Positions 32,640 to 42,546 of a stretch of DNA of 64,000 nucleotides are shown in pieces (the first letter of the stretch is position 1; the number at the start of each line of letters is the position of its first letter). This DNA comes from Nitrososphaeria archaeon (GTDB taxonomy: Archaea > Thermoproteota > Nitrososphaeria > Nitrososphaerales > JAAOZN01), in assembly GCA_029775855.1 (NCBI GenBank), contig JARVJZ010000002.1, forward strand, positions 191,224-255,223, given 5' to 3'. The position numbers were made by a program, and so were the translations under genes. The notes under the pieces were generated by a model. The model worked only from the letters and a program-made list of their open reading frames with translations. It did not search any database and was not told where the DNA came from.

Positions 32640-33852
32640 GCTGTTTTGCTAATTTAGCAGCTGCTTCGGCTACTCTATCAGCAGCTTCTACTGTGCTCTC
32701 AGTTAACCCAAGAGTGAATCTGAAGTAGCCTTCAGCGTGGTAGGAGTTTCCTGGAGCTACTGCAACTTTCCCTTCTTTGAGTATGTATTTAGCGAAATCC
32801 ATTGAGGAGATTTTGAGCCTTTCTATGCTGGTTAGAACTAAGTTTGTGCCTTCTGGTTTTATGCAGAATAATCCAGGAACTTCGTTGAATCTTTTGATCA
32901 CATAGTCTCTGTTCTTCTGCAGTTTTGAGGTTGTTTGCTTTAGATGTCTTTTCTCCCATTCTTCTTCTAGGGCTGCTGCTGCGCCGTATTGTATGAAGTT
33001 TGGCACGCCCATTGAACTATAGGTTAGTGGTAAGACCATTCTTTCGATTATCTCTTTGTTGGCTATGGCGTAGCCAAGTCTGAAGTTCAGCATAAAGTAT
33101 AGTTTTGAGAAGCTGTGTATTGATATGACTTTATCTCTTATTTCTTTGAAGGTTAATAATGAGGTGTGTTTTCTACCGTCAAATGTAAACCCATCATAGA
33201 CTTCATCGTGTAGAATTAGAAGGTCGTGTTCTTTGGCTAACTTAGCTATGCCTTTTAACTCATCTTCGGTTAAGACTCTGCCGGTTGGGTTATGAGGAGA
33301 GCAGATGACTATCATCTTAGTCTTTGAAGTTATCTTCTCCTCAAATTTCTCAGAAGCGTGCTTAAAGTTATCTTCATAAGATAATGGTATAAAGACATTC
33401 TTGCCTGAAGCGAGCTCGACAGGTATGTCAAAGAAGAAGTTAGGTGTAACCATAATTACCTCGTCGCCTGGGTTTATGAGTGCTTGCATAGCGAAGTAGA
33501 TCGCTTGCATACTCCCAGCTGTAACCAGCACTTCTGATTCAGGGTCAACTTCGACTCCTGTGAACCATTTAGCTCTTTTAGATATGGCTTCTCTTAGTTT
33601 GCTTTCGCCAAGGAAGTGTGCAACCGCTCCGCTGGCTCTACTCTTTAGAGCCTTCAGCTGTTCATCCATAAGGTGCTTTGGTGGTTTTGTTGATGATACG
33701 CTTTCAGCGTGTAGAAGTATTTTTTCGCCTTTTGCTAGCATGTTTGCAGCCATTTCCATAATGACTTCTGTGCCGAAGGGTTCTCCAGTCTCCTTAACGC
33801 TTTGAGTCCGCTTCCATAGATCGTGAATTCTTGTTGCAAAATAGTGATGCAT
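32626..33852 (-). CDS. Class I/II aminotransferase (aspartate/aromatic type)
   Basis: 408 residues. PLP-fold motifs: NPGDEVIMVTPNFFFD, ICSPHNPTGRVLTEDE near 188, LHDEVYDGFTFDG near 215, and the PLP lysine in SIHSFSKLYFMLNFRLGYA near 250. It would interconvert an amino acid and its 2-oxoacid, feeding enzymes such as indolepyruvate oxidoreductase farther along. The precise substrate (aspartate, aromatic or alanine) is not evident. It is transcribed leftward from a 112-base region shared with the divergent grpE gene. Confidence 0.9.
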   Translation of the reverse strand: MHHYFATRIHDLWKRTQSVKETGEPFGTEVIMEMAANMLAKGEKILLHAESVSSTKPPKHLMDEQLKALKSRASGAVAHFLGESKLREAISKRAKWFTGVEVDPESEVLVTAGSMQAIYFAMQALINPGDEVIMVTPNFFFDIPVELASGKNVFIPLSYEDNFKHASEKFEEKITSKTKMIVICSPHNPTGRVLTEDELKGIAKLAKEHDLLILHDEVYDGFTFDGRKHTSLLTFKEIRDKVISIHSFSKLYFMLNFRLGYAIANKEIIERMVLPLTYSSMGVPNFIQYGAAAALEEEWEKRHLKQTTSKLQKNRDYVIKRFNEVPGLFCIKPEGTNLVLTSIERLKISSMDFAKYILKEGKVAVAPGNSYHAEGYFRFTLGLTESTVEAADRVAEAAAKLAKQLKKQ

Positions 33853-33918
33853 ATTTTAAGCCTCCAGCTTTGTGTTATTTATAATTTTAAGATTTGAAAG
33901 GTAAAGTTGGGTTAGAAA

Positions 33919-33963
33919 GGTTTATACAAAAAGATGGGACGATGGTGCTTAGGTTAAAGGAGG
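33919..33963 (+). promoter_or_regulatory. Promoter and ribosome-binding site of the chaperone operon
   Basis: GGTTTATAC at 33919-33927 resembles a TATA box, and AAAGGAGGG at about 33957-33964 is a strong Shine-Dalgarno sequence. The latter is too close to the ATG at 33965 but well spaced to the ATG at 33974, which argues for the second start in grpE. Confidence 0.5.
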
Positions 33964-33973
33964 GATGAAAGAA

Positions 33974-34531
33974 ATGAACGGAGGCGAAGCGACTCAGCAG
34001 AAGGTTGAGAAAGAATCTCAAGAGCAGAGTGAAGAGGAGGTTCTTAGAGCCAAGGTCTCTCTTCTTGAAGAAAAGATTAAAGAATGTGAAAAGAAGTCAG
34101 AAATTTATCTTACTCAACTTAAATACCTTCAAGCCGATTTTGAAAACTATCGTAAAAGATTTGAGGTTGAATTAGAGCGTAAAGTAGCACTTTTCAAAGA
34201 GGCTCTAATGCTTAACCTTATCCCTATAAAAGAGGATTTAGAACGAGCTATAGCGGCTCTGAGTGACAAGAATTCCTCACTGTTGGAGGGGGTGAAGGTG
34301 GTTGCTGAGAATCTTAAAGCTGTGCTCTCTAAGGAGGGGTTAGAGGAGATAGAGGCGTTAGGTGCCAAGTTTGACCCTAACCTACACGAAGCCTACTCTT
34401 ATGTAAGCAAAGAAGACTGTGAAGATGGTGTTATAACTTCTGTGATAAGAAAAGGTTATAAACTGAACGGTAAAGTTATAAGAGCGAGCTTAGTAGAAGT
34501 TAATAAAAGAGAAGAAGCAGCGCAGAATTAA
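33974..34531 (+). CDS. grpE: Nucleotide-exchange factor GrpE
   Basis: About 185 residues. A long N-terminal coiled coil (about 20-80, with LKYLQADFENYRKRFE) is followed by a four-helix section and the C-terminal beta-wing containing LGAKFDPNLHEAY and GYKLNGKVIRASLVEV. It swaps ADP for ATP on DnaK. An ATG at 33965 gives three more residues, but the ribosome-binding site lies too close to it. It is the first gene of grpE-dnaK-dnaJ, an operon order borrowed from bacteria in many mesophilic and moderately thermophilic archaea. Confidence 0.93.
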   Translation: MNGGEATQQKVEKESQEQSEEEVLRAKVSLLEEKIKECEKKSEIYLTQLKYLQADFENYRKRFEVELERKVALFKEALMLNLIPIKEDLERAIAALSDKNSSLLEGVKVVAENLKAVLSKEGLEEIEALGAKFDPNLHEAYSYVSKEDCEDGVITSVIRKGYKLNGKVIRASLVEVNKREEAAQN

Positions 34532-34582
34532 TAATTTAATAGAATAAAATATAGATAGTAAGAAGTAGAGAGGGTGGTGGTT

Positions 34583-36421
34583 ATGGCAAAGATAATCGGA
34601 ATAGACTTAGGCACCAGCAACTCAGCAGCAGCAGTACTGCTAGGAGGCAGACCAACAATTATACCCAGCGCAGAAGGGACTACTCTTGGAGGCAAAGCCT
34701 TCCCCTCAGTAGTAGCCTTCACTAAAGATGGGCAACTCTTAGTAGGTGAACCGGCTCGTAGACAAGCTATAACTAACCCTGAAGGCACGGTCTTTGCAAT
34801 CAAGAGAAAGATGGGCACGGACTATAAGGTGAGGATTTTTGGCAAAGAGTATACTCCTCAGCAGATTTCTGCGTTCATACTTCAGAAGATAAAGCGTGAT
34901 GCAGAAGCCTTCTTAGGTGAGAAAGTGGAGAAGGCGGTGATAACGGTTCCAGCCTACTTTAACGATAATCAGAGGCAAGCTACCAAGGATGCTGGTGAAA
35001 TCGCTGGTCTTGAGGTTGTTAGGATCATAAACGAACCTACTGCAGCCTCCTTAGCGTATGGGTTAGATAAAGCGGGCAAAGAGCTGAAGATTATGGTCTT
35101 TGACCTCGGTGGTGGTACGCTCGATGTGACTATTATGGAGTTCGGCGGTGGCGTCTTTGAGGTTAAGTCAACAAGCGGGGATACACAGCTAGGCGGCACA
35201 GATATGGATAATGTGCTTACACAATACCTCATAGAGCAGTTTAGAAGGGAGACTGGTATAGACATCTCAAATGACCGCGTTGCCGTTCAGAGGGTTAGGG
35301 AGGCAGCTGAAAAGGCTAAGATTGAGCTCTCGACACTGCTTACAACCGAGATAAATATACCGTTTCTGGCCAGCGATGCAAGCGGCCCTAAGCATTTAAC
35401 GACTACTCTCACGAGGGCTAAGCTCGAAGAGCTCGTTAGACCTATTGTGGAGAAGTGTAGAGGACCAATGATGCAGGCTTTGGCTGATGCTAAACTTAGA
35501 CCTGAGGATATAGATAAGATAATTCTTGTAGGTGGTCCTACCAGAATGCCTATTGTGAGAGAGTTCGTGAAGCAGGTTATGGGGAAGGAGCCAGAGCGGG
35601 GCATAGACCCTATGGAATGTGTGGCTATGGGTGCAGCTATTCAAGGAGGGATAATAGCTGGTGAGATAACTGACATAGTCCTCTTAGATGTTACTCCGCT
35701 TTCTCTTGGTGTTGAAACGCTCGGCGGCATATTTACGAAGATCATTGAGCGAAACACAACTATACCGACGAGGCGTAGCCAGATCTTTACTACAGCAGCA
35801 GACTTCCAGACTACAGTGACTATCCATGTGCTTCAAGGCGAGAGACCTATGGCTGCGGATAACATTTCACTAGGAATGTTCCACCTTACTGGCATACCAC
35901 CAGCCCCAAGGGGTGTGCCTCAGATAGAGGTCACCTTTGATATAGATGCAAACGGTATCTTGAATGTTTCAGCAAAGGATTTAGCGACTGGTAAAGAGCA
36001 GAAGGTCACTATTACTGCGGCGACAAAACTTTCGAAGGAAGAGAAGGAGAGGCTTATAAAAGAAGCTGAAAGGTTTGCTGAGGAGGACAAGAAGAAGAGG
36101 GAACTAGCTGAGGCTCAAAACGCTGCTGACTCCGTTTTATATACCGCTGAGAAGACTAAAGCAGATTTGGCATCAAAGCTTACGCAAGAGCAAGTATCTA
36201 AAATAGACCAAGCGGTCAAAAGCCTCAAAGACGCTCTACAGAGCAAAGATATACAGAAGATCAAGAGTAAGACAGATGAACTCGCAAAAGTTCTGCAGGA
36301 GATAGGCAGCTATGTCTATCAGCAGACTGCTCAGCAGCAAACTGCTCAAGCTACAAAGCCCGAAGGAGATAAGAAGGTGGTCGACGCAGATTATAAGGTA
36401 GTCGATGAAGAGAAGCGTTGA
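34583..36421 (+). CDS. dnaK: Chaperone DnaK (Hsp70)
   Basis: 612 residues from the ATG at 34583; a GTG three codons earlier is possible but less well spaced from GAGGG. The ATPase domain begins [17 protein letters not shown], with [17 protein letters not shown] and [10 protein letters not shown] phosphate motifs. The substrate domain has [12 protein letters not shown] and [26 protein letters not shown] segments, and a helical lid follows. It lies 51 bases after grpE. The first gene of the ATPase cycle is complete, and no eukaryotic-type insertions are visible. Confidence 0.97.
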   Translation: MAKIIGIDLGTSNSAAAVLLGGRPTIIPSAEGTTLGGKAFPSVVAFTKDGQLLVGEPARRQAITNPEGTVFAIKRKMGTDYKVRIFGKEYTPQQISAFILQKIKRDAEAFLGEKVEKAVITVPAYFNDNQRQATKDAGEIAGLEVVRIINEPTAASLAYGLDKAGKELKIMVFDLGGGTLDVTIMEFGGGVFEVKSTSGDTQLGGTDMDNVLTQYLIEQFRRETGIDISNDRVAVQRVREAAEKAKIELSTLLTTEINIPFLASDASGPKHLTTTLTRAKLEELVRPIVEKCRGPMMQALADAKLRPEDIDKIILVGGPTRMPIVREFVKQVMGKEPERGIDPMECVAMGAAIQGGIIAGEITDIVLLDVTPLSLGVETLGGIFTKIIERNTTIPTRRSQIFTTAADFQTTVTIHVLQGERPMAADNISLGMFHLTGIPPAPRGVPQIEVTFDIDANGILNVSAKDLATGKEQKVTITAATKLSKEEKERLIKEAERFAEEDKKKRELAEAQNAADSVLYTAEKTKADLASKLTQEQVSKIDQAVKSLKDALQSKDIQKIKSKTDELAKVLQEIGSYVYQQTAQQQTAQATKPEGDKKVVDADYKVVDEEKR

Positions 36422-36427
36422 GCATAG

Positions 36428-37522
36428 TTGAGCGGCAAAAAAGACTACTATGAGATACTTGGAGTTCCTAGGAATGCGACTAAGGAGGAGATAAAGGCAG
36501 CTTATAGAAAGCTCGCGTTACAATATCATCCAGACAGAAATAAGTCGCCTGAAGCCGAAGAGAAGTTTAAAGAGATCTCTGAGGCTTATGCGGTGCTTTC
36601 CGACGATGAGAAGAGGGCTCAGTATGATCAATTTGGGCATATGGGTATAGGTAGCAGATACACTGCTGAAGACATCTTTAGAAACGCAGACTTTGAGAGC
36701 ATATTCAGAGATTTAGGTTTTGACTTCGGCTTTGACGATCTCTTTTCTAGATTCTTCGGTGGTAGGCGTGTATATGAAGAAGAGAAGGGGAGAGATATTG
36801 CTATACCTCTGACGATAACACTTGAAGAAGCTGCATTTGGGGCTACAAAAGAGGTTCAAGTCCCTAGAACAGAGAGGTGTAATTCTTGCGGTGGAAGCGG
36901 AGCGAGACGGGGAACTTCGCCGACTCTATGCCCACAGTGTCATGGTAGGGGACAAGTGCAGTATACGCGTATGATGGGATTTGCGCAAATAATTACAACC
37001 ACTACTTGCAGTGCTTGTGGTGGGCGCGGCTCTATAATTCAAAACCCCTGCCCAGAGTGTAAGGGTAGCGGTCTTGTTGATGTCTTCAGAAAGGTGAAGG
37101 TTGATGTGCCGGCTGGCGTTGATGAAGGCTTCAGCTTAAGGCTTAGAGGTGAAGGAGATGTGCATCCTCAAACTAAGAAGGCTGGAGACCTATACCTAAC
37201 CATTCACATAGCTCCTCATAAATACTTCAAGAGGGAAGGAGATGATTTAATCTTTGAGACGCAAATAAGCTTTCCTCAAGCAGCTCTAGGCAGTGAAATA
37301 GCCATACCAACCCTAAACGGGCACACTTGGCTTAAAATACCTCCGGGCACACAAAGCGGCACCATCATCAGACTAAGAGGTAAGGGTATGCCCAAGCTTA
37401 GAAACAAATTTAGTCGTGGAGACCTTTTGGTTAAAGTTAATGTGAAGGTTCCAACCAAGCTCACCGAGAAGCAGAAGGTTCTCCTAAAGGAACTCGAAAA
37501 AGAGCTTGAGAAGAGTGATTAG
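36428..37522 (+). CDS. dnaJ: Chaperone DnaJ (Hsp40)
   Basis: 364 residues: J domain with the HPD tripeptide (YHPDRNK at 31-37), a Gly/Phe-rich linker around the [17 protein letters not shown] stretch, then four CxxCxGxG zinc knuckles ([32 protein letters not shown]) and the C-terminal substrate domain. It stimulates DnaK. The start is TTG at 36428, six bases after the dnaK stop. The length and domains are normal for type I DnaJ. Confidence 0.96.
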   Translation: MSGKKDYYEILGVPRNATKEEIKAAYRKLALQYHPDRNKSPEAEEKFKEISEAYAVLSDDEKRAQYDQFGHMGIGSRYTAEDIFRNADFESIFRDLGFDFGFDDLFSRFFGGRRVYEEEKGRDIAIPLTITLEEAAFGATKEVQVPRTERCNSCGGSGARRGTSPTLCPQCHGRGQVQYTRMMGFAQIITTTTCSACGGRGSIIQNPCPECKGSGLVDVFRKVKVDVPAGVDEGFSLRLRGEGDVHPQTKKAGDLYLTIHIAPHKYFKREGDDLIFETQISFPQAALGSEIAIPTLNGHTWLKIPPGTQSGTIIRLRGKGMPKLRNKFSRGDLLVKVNVKVPTKLTEKQKVLLKELEKELEKSD

Positions 37523-37576
37523 TAGTTAAGTTTATTTGTGCCCTAAGCATAATATCTACATGTCTCGTGATGAACA

Positions 37577-37717
37577 ATGGCTAACCAATACTTTACATCT
37601 AGAAGGATAAGTCTGATACTTAGAATCAGTAGGCAAAGTTGTGCAAGATGCTTCTTCTGCTACTCACACTGCCCTAGGAATAGATTCAAGCACAAGAGTA
37701 TAAATTTGAACCGCTAA
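37577..37717 (+). CDS. Possible cysteine-rich small protein (46 aa)
   Basis: Translation from ATG 37577 gives a basic 46-residue peptide with C22-x2-C25-x2-C28-x3-C32, spacing suggestive of a metal site (CARCFFCYSHC). It lies downstream of dnaJ after 54 bases. No other codon-level evidence was available, and the region could equally be noncoding. It is listed because the cysteine pattern is unusual for random sequence. Confidence 0.3.
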   Translation: MANQYFTSRRISLILRISRQSCARCFFCYSHCPRNRFKHKSINLNR

Positions 37718-37723
37718 CTCAGC

Positions 37724-38416
37724 TTATTTGATGGTTTGTTGTAGTTTATTCTTTAATATAGCTACTGCTGCCTCCAAAGCTTCGATGCCCTCTTTTGTCA
37801 GAGGTAGTTTTAAGTAAATTTCTCCCGCGGAGAGCTCTATGTAGCCGCTCTCTTTTTTAACTTCGTGTTTGGGTTGCGTTTCCTCCTTTAAGCTCGGTTT
37901 AGATTTTAGGTGTAGTATGTCATTTTGATAGGCGCTTCTTATCCACGCCTCTTTCGCTTTTGCTTCTTCTATACTTGCACCCGTTATCTTTGCCAGCTCT
38001 TCAGCAAAGCCTTGCTGTGGAAGTTCTAGCCCAAACCTTAGATAGAGTTCATGCCATAATGGTATGTTTGTTATTGCTTTTTCGAAAGCTCTTTCTTCTT
38101 CGCTTCTATCTTTCGGATAGGCTAAAGTAGAACCTAACTCTGTAATATAGATCTTACCTCGCCCATCTACTAACCCGTAAGCCCTTAAAGCTGTAAGCTT
38201 TAATAAGAATGCTCCGCTTCTAGCTGATGTATGGTTTAATGCAATAGCTACCGCGTTAAGGTCGTCGATCTCATTTTCTTGAAACCTATTATATAATCTT
38301 CTAACAGCATCTATGAGTGTGGGGTAAATTCGAATAGTAGGCACAGTATATCTGCCGATGCGCAAGCCTTCTAAATCCTCTTTACAGAAAAGAAAAACTC
38401 GAACAAATATTAACAT
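37724..38416 (-). CDS. Hypothetical winged-helix protein (DUF5343-like)
   Basis: About 230 residues from an ATG at 38416. An open frame extends upstream to 38620, but that part is antisense to livG and crosses its promoter, so it is excluded. The sequence has repeated helical segments (YPTLIDAVRRLYNRF, AFLLKLTALRAYGLVDGRGKIYITELGSTL), which is the pattern of a DUF5343-type winged helix with an effector half. The tail about 170-230 is charged and helical. A regulatory or DNA-binding role is possible; the function is unknown. The assignment is weak. Confidence 0.55.
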   Translation of the reverse strand: MLIFVRVFLFCKEDLEGLRIGRYTVPTIRIYPTLIDAVRRLYNRFQENEIDDLNAVAIALNHTSARSGAFLLKLTALRAYGLVDGRGKIYITELGSTLAYPKDRSEEERAFEKAITNIPLWHELYLRFGLELPQQGFAEELAKITGASIEEAKAKEAWIRSAYQNDILHLKSKPSLKEETQPKHEVKKESGYIELSAGEIYLKLPLTKEGIEALEAAVAILKNKLQQTIK

Positions 38417-38435
38417 TACTTCTACTCGGTAACCC

Positions 38436-38443
38436 TTATTTAA
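38436..38443 (+). promoter_or_regulatory. TATA box of the livG-livF genes
   Basis: TTATTTAA is centred about 26 bases upstream of 38466, so the transcript would start at or next to the ATG and be leaderless. This supports the ATG at 38466 over the TTG at 38448. Confidence 0.5.
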
Positions 38444-38465
38444 GCCTTTGACAAATAGTAGAAGG

Positions 38466-39191
38466 ATGTCTACACAAACACTACTCACAGTAAAGAATGT
38501 TACTAAGAGATTCGGTGGGCTAGTAGCTTTAAACGATGTAAGCTTCGAAATCAAAGAGAAAGAGATCGTTGGAATAATCGGACCAAACGGAGCCGGCAAG
38601 ACCACACTCTTTAACGTCATAACAGGCTTCTACCATCCAGACGCTGGACGCATAATATTCAATGGCGTAGACATAACAAAGTTTAGACCAGACCAGATCT
38701 GTAGTTTAGGTTTGACACGCACCTTTCAACTCGTTAAACCCTTTAAAGATCTAACCGTATTTGAAAACATCTTGATTGGCGCTCTGCTTAAAAGAAGTAA
38801 AGCGGCAGCGGTAGAAAAGGCTGAGAAGGTGTTAAAAGATTTAGACTTAGAGAAGATGCGTAATATTCCGGTTAAAAATATACCTATTGCTGAAAGGAAG
38901 ATCGTAGAGGCAGCAAGGGCGTTGGCAACCGAGCCTAAGATGCTTCTTTTGGATGAGGTTGCTGCTGGTCTAAACCCTACAGAGACCGTAAAGATTTTAG
39001 AAACTTTGAAGAAGGTAAGAGAGCAAGGTGTTACACTTTGCTTAGTTGAACATGTTATGCGGTTCATTATGGGCATTTCCGAGCGGATATTAGTTTTGGA
39101 TAGAGGTGTAAAGATAGCTGAAGGCCCACCCTCAGAAATAGCGGCTAATGAGTCGGTGATACAAGCTTATCTAGGTGTTAAATATGCTTGA
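38466..39191 (+). CDS. livG: Branched-chain amino acid ABC transporter ATPase LivG
   Basis: 241 residues. ATPase motifs: Walker A GPNGAGKTTLFN near 40; Q-loop LTRTFQLVKPF; the family-specific signature region around NIPIAERKIVEAARALATEPKMLLLDEVAAGLNPTE (Walker B); and the H-switch LVEHVMRFIM. It powers uptake through LivH-LivM. The gene overlaps livF. The permease and binding-protein genes are 22 kb away at 61.4 kb and later, so these two ATPases may serve that transporter or a different one. Confidence 0.92.
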   Translation: MSTQTLLTVKNVTKRFGGLVALNDVSFEIKEKEIVGIIGPNGAGKTTLFNVITGFYHPDAGRIIFNGVDITKFRPDQICSLGLTRTFQLVKPFKDLTVFENILIGALLKRSKAAAVEKAEKVLKDLDLEKMRNIPVKNIPIAERKIVEAARALATEPKMLLLDEVAAGLNPTETVKILETLKKVREQGVTLCLVEHVMRFIMGISERILVLDRGVKIAEGPPSEIAANESVIQAYLGVKYA

Positions 39192-39882
39192 AGTAAATGC
39201 GCTAAACGTCTCATACGGAGAGATTCAAGTGCTTTGGGATGTCTCCCTAAAAGTGGAGCAAGGAGAGATCATTGCACTCATAGGCTCTAACGGCGCTGGT
39301 AAAACAACCCTACTCAAGACCATAGCTGGGCTTCTTAAACCAACATCCGGTTCTATAAATTATTTCAACGAGCGGTTAGATAAACTGCCGCCACACAAAA
39401 TAGTGGAAAAAGGCGTAGCATTAGTGCCTGAGGGTAGAGGGCTTTTCCCGCATATGACAGTATACGAAAATCTGCTCATGGGCGCTTACACACAGCGTCA
39501 AAACAGCAAAGAAATACTAAGCTGGGTCTATGAGATATTCCCTATATTAAAAGAGAGGGCAAACCAGCAAGCATCCACACTAAGCGGTGGAGAGCAACAG
39601 ATGCTAGCAATAGGACGGAGCTTAATGAGCAACCCAAAGTTCCTTATGTTAGATGAACCTTCACAAGGCTTAGGTCCTAAAATAGTTCTTAAGATACTTG
39701 ATACGGTTAAGCAGATCAACAGTAGGGGTGTCACGATAATGTTGGTTGAGCAGAGCGTGCCTTTCGCTCTTGAGTTAGCTAATAGAGTCTACGTGCTTGA
39801 GAACGGTAAAATTGTTCACAGCGGCAGAAGTGAGGAAATAAGAAATCTTGAAGATGTTAAGAAGGCATATTTAGGCATATGA
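39184..39882 (+). CDS. livF: Branched-chain amino acid ABC transporter ATPase LivF
   Basis: 232 residues from ATG 39184 (GTG 39175 is also possible). Motifs: Walker A GSNGAGKTTLLK near 38, Q-loop region VPEGRGLFPHMTVYENL, ABC signature LSGGEQQMLAIGRSLM, Walker B FLMLDEPSQGLGP, H-switch LVEQSVPFAL. It is the second ATPase of the LivGF pair and overlaps the last eight bases of livG. An indolepyruvate oxidoreductase operon follows in the same direction 51 bases later, suggesting uptake linked to 2-oxoacid oxidation. Confidence 0.93.
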   Translation: MLEVNALNVSYGEIQVLWDVSLKVEQGEIIALIGSNGAGKTTLLKTIAGLLKPTSGSINYFNERLDKLPPHKIVEKGVALVPEGRGLFPHMTVYENLLMGAYTQRQNSKEILSWVYEIFPILKERANQQASTLSGGEQQMLAIGRSLMSNPKFLMLDEPSQGLGPKIVLKILDTVKQINSRGVTIMLVEQSVPFALELANRVYVLENGKIVHSGRSEEIRNLEDVKKAYLGI

Positions 39883-39933
39883 GATGTTGTTGGATAGTGA
39901 AGCATAAATAACACATAAGGGTTACAAATATTA

Positions 39934-40581
39934 TTGGTTAGTTTGTGGACTCCGGTGGAAAGATTTGATGTAGTAATAGCTGGCGTTGGTGGTCAAGGCA
40001 CAATTTTAGCCTCACGAATAATAGGCAGAGCAGCAGTTATAGCTGGGCTTAAAGTGAGGGGCTCTGAGCTTTTAGGTATGTCCCAAAGAGGAGGAGCAGT
40101 TTATAGCCACGTAAGATTTGGCACTAAAGTCGAGGCGCCGATAATACCTGAAGGTGCTGCTCATATACTTCTAAGTTTTGAACCTGCAGAAGGGCTTAGA
40201 TACCTGCACTACCTCTCAAAGAACAGCCTAATACTGGTAAACACAAAACCCATAATACCTCAAACGGTTTCATCTGGATTAAGTAAATACCCTGAGTTAG
40301 AACATATACTACAGCACTATCGAAGCTACGCTACAACGATAACGCTAGACGCAACAGCACTAGCGATTCAAGCAGGAAACCCCATAGCTACTAACAGTGC
40401 TATGATAGGTGCAATGGTCGGCTCTGGGAGATTCCCTTTACCCGCTGAAGTAATGCTTCAAGCAATAGAAGAGTCGGTAAGAAAGAGCCTCTTTGATGTA
40501 AATAAGAAAGCTTTCTACTTAGGTTTCGAGAAAGCTAAGCAGCTCTTGGAATCTGAGAGTAAAGAGGCAGTCGCAGTATAA
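39934..40581 (+). CDS. iorB: Indolepyruvate:ferredoxin oxidoreductase, beta subunit
   Basis: 215 residues. The gamma-type domain begins FDVVIAGVGGQGTILASRIIG and contains GSELLGMSQRGGAVYSHVRFG, which are the standard IorB motifs. It forms the core of a TPP-dependent enzyme that oxidatively decarboxylates aryl pyruvates (from Trp, Phe, Tyr) to aryl-acyl-CoA with ferredoxin. The start is TTG at 39934. It comes before iorA, 20 bases apart, which reverses the usual textbook subunit order. Confidence 0.93.
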   Translation: MVSLWTPVERFDVVIAGVGGQGTILASRIIGRAAVIAGLKVRGSELLGMSQRGGAVYSHVRFGTKVEAPIIPEGAAHILLSFEPAEGLRYLHYLSKNSLILVNTKPIIPQTVSSGLSKYPELEHILQHYRSYATTITLDATALAIQAGNPIATNSAMIGAMVGSGRFPLPAEVMLQAIEESVRKSLFDVNKKAFYLGFEKAKQLLESESKEAVAV

Positions 40582-40601
40582 ATAATGGTTGGTGAAAAAA
40601 G

Positions 40602-42545
40602 ATGAGTTTAAGATCTTTAAGTGGGAGAAAAGAAGGTGAAAAGGTTCTCTTAATGGGGAACGAAGCTATAGCTTGGGGCGCTGTAGAAGGCGGGGTAGCG
40701 GTAGCAGCTGGTTATCCAGGCACACCATCCTCAGAAATAATAGACAGTTTGGCTGAGGTCGCAGGAGAGCACAACATCTACGTTGAATGGTCTACGAATG
40801 AGAAGGTCGCTCTTGAGGTAGCGTTGGCCGCTTCATACTGCAAGCTTAGAAGCATGACATCTATGAAGCACGTTGGGTTAAATGTGGCACATGACTCATT
40901 TATGACCGCAGCGCACATAGGCGCAAGGGGAGGGTTTGTAGTAGTTTCTTGTGACGACCCTGGTGCTTGGAGCTCGCAGAATGAACAGGATAATAGGTAT
41001 ATAGCGATGCAAGCGTATGTTCCAGTCTTTGAGCCTTATACTCCAGATGAAGCGAAGAAGATGATGGTTTACGCATTCCAATATTCTGAGGATTATGGGC
41101 AGCCAGTCATGTTAAGAAGCACAACCAGAGTTAGCCACGCCACCTCTGAAGTCGAGTTAGGTGTTGTGCAGAAGCTTGAACGTAAACCTGTATGGGAGAA
41201 GAGACCAGATCTGCTAGTATATGACTCTGCTGGCGCTAGGAGAAACAGAGTTGAGATGGTAAAGCGGTTCGAGAGAATTGTAAGGGAAGTCGATAAGGTG
41301 CCTTTCAATAAACTGATGCTGGTTGATGGGTCTAAGAAGGGCATTGTAGCTTCTGGGTTAGCGTATGGTTATGTTAAAGAAGCTTTAAACTTACTTAACT
41401 TAGACGATAAAGTTTCTCTGCTTAAGTTGGGTATGACATACCCAATACCTAAAGGGTTGATTAAGAATCTTTTAGATAGCGTTGAGGAGCTGCTTGTAGT
41501 TGAGGAGTTAGAGCCGATAGCTGAAAACTTAATCAAAGCTTACGCAGCGGATCAAGGTTACAAGATACGCTTCCACGGCAAAGATCTCATACCTCTAATA
41601 GGTGAACTAACGACAAAACCAGTAGTGCAGGCGCTTACAAAATTCTTAGGTGTTGAATCTCCGATAGACTATGATGAGGTAAGTAGGCTATCAGAAGCTG
41701 CTGCTCGACTCCCACCAACACGCCCACCTGTGCTCTGCCCCGGCTGCCCACATAGGGCATCATACTTCTCACTTAAGAAGGTCTCTACTAGAGTGGCAAA
41801 TAACCCTAAGCGCTTCGGTTTAGAGCAAGTCTTCGGCGAATCTACTTCACCTATTTACCCAGGGGATATAGGTTGCTATGGTTTAGCATACTTGCCACCA
41901 TTCAAGGCGATAGACCTCGCTATAAGTATGGGTGGAGGGCTAGGCTTCGCTAACGGATTAGCTCACATAGTAAAAGCGCCTATAGTCGTAAGCATAGGTG
42001 ACTCAACATTCTTCCACGCGGGCATACCAGCACTAATAAACGCTGTACACCACAAAGCAAGAATGGTTATAGTCATACTGGATAACGACGTGACTGCGAT
42101 GACAGGCGAACAACCTACACCAGGCTCTGCTGTTAATGCTTTAGGTCAACCCGCACCTCGAGTTATGCTTGAAGACCTTGCTAGAGGCTGCGGCGTAAGC
42201 TATGTGCAGGTGGTAGACCCAAGTGACTTTAAAAGAAGCCAAGAGGTGCTGGAAGAAGCGATGAAAGTGGATGGTCCAGCGGTGGTAATCTTTAGGAGAC
42301 CTTGTGAGCTTGTGAGGACAAGGGAGCAGAGGAGGCAAGGGATCCTACCAGAACCTTATATGGTGAATCAAGCTAAGTGTACTAAATGCATGGTTTGCAT
42401 AACGAGTTTTGGATGCCCAGCTATCTATAAGCAAGGCAATTTAATACAGATAGACCCTACGCTATGTACAGGTTGCGGGGACTGCGCTCAGATCTGTCCT
42501 CACGATGCTTTCGTGCAAGCTAAAGCTTTAGTTAAGACGACTTAG
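40602..42545 (+). CDS. iorA: Indolepyruvate:ferredoxin oxidoreductase, alpha subunit
   Basis: 647 residues. The first half holds the pyruvate-synthase-like domain (GNEAIAWGAVEGGVAVAAGYPGTPSSEI). The second holds TPP binding (CPGCPHRASYF, GDIGCYGLAY, SIGDSTFFHAG, ILDNDVTAMTGEQPTPG). The end carries two [4Fe-4S] clusters (CTKCMVCITSFGCPA and CTGCGDCAQICP). It is complete and typical of archaeal IorA. It ends one base before the convergent HdrB-like gene, whose redox partner could exchange electrons with the same ferredoxin pool. Confidence 0.96.
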   Translation: MSLRSLSGRKEGEKVLLMGNEAIAWGAVEGGVAVAAGYPGTPSSEIIDSLAEVAGEHNIYVEWSTNEKVALEVALAASYCKLRSMTSMKHVGLNVAHDSFMTAAHIGARGGFVVVSCDDPGAWSSQNEQDNRYIAMQAYVPVFEPYTPDEAKKMMVYAFQYSEDYGQPVMLRSTTRVSHATSEVELGVVQKLERKPVWEKRPDLLVYDSAGARRNRVEMVKRFERIVREVDKVPFNKLMLVDGSKKGIVASGLAYGYVKEALNLLNLDDKVSLLKLGMTYPIPKGLIKNLLDSVEELLVVEELEPIAENLIKAYAADQGYKIRFHGKDLIPLIGELTTKPVVQALTKFLGVESPIDYDEVSRLSEAAARLPPTRPPVLCPGCPHRASYFSLKKVSTRVANNPKRFGLEQVFGESTSPIYPGDIGCYGLAYLPPFKAIDLAISMGGGLGFANGLAHIVKAPIVVSIGDSTFFHAGIPALINAVHHKARMVIVILDNDVTAMTGEQPTPGSAVNALGQPAPRVMLEDLARGCGVSYVQVVDPSDFKRSQEVLEEAMKVDGPAVVIFRRPCELVRTREQRRQGILPEPYMVNQAKCTKCMVCITSFGCPAIYKQGNLIQIDPTLCTGCGDCAQICPHDAFVQAKALVKTT

Positions 42546-42546
42546 G

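Noticed and set aside
38417..38620. N-terminal extension of the DUF5343-like gene
   Set aside because: The extra 68 residues are antisense to livG and its promoter, and the later ATG at 38416 gives a coherent protein.
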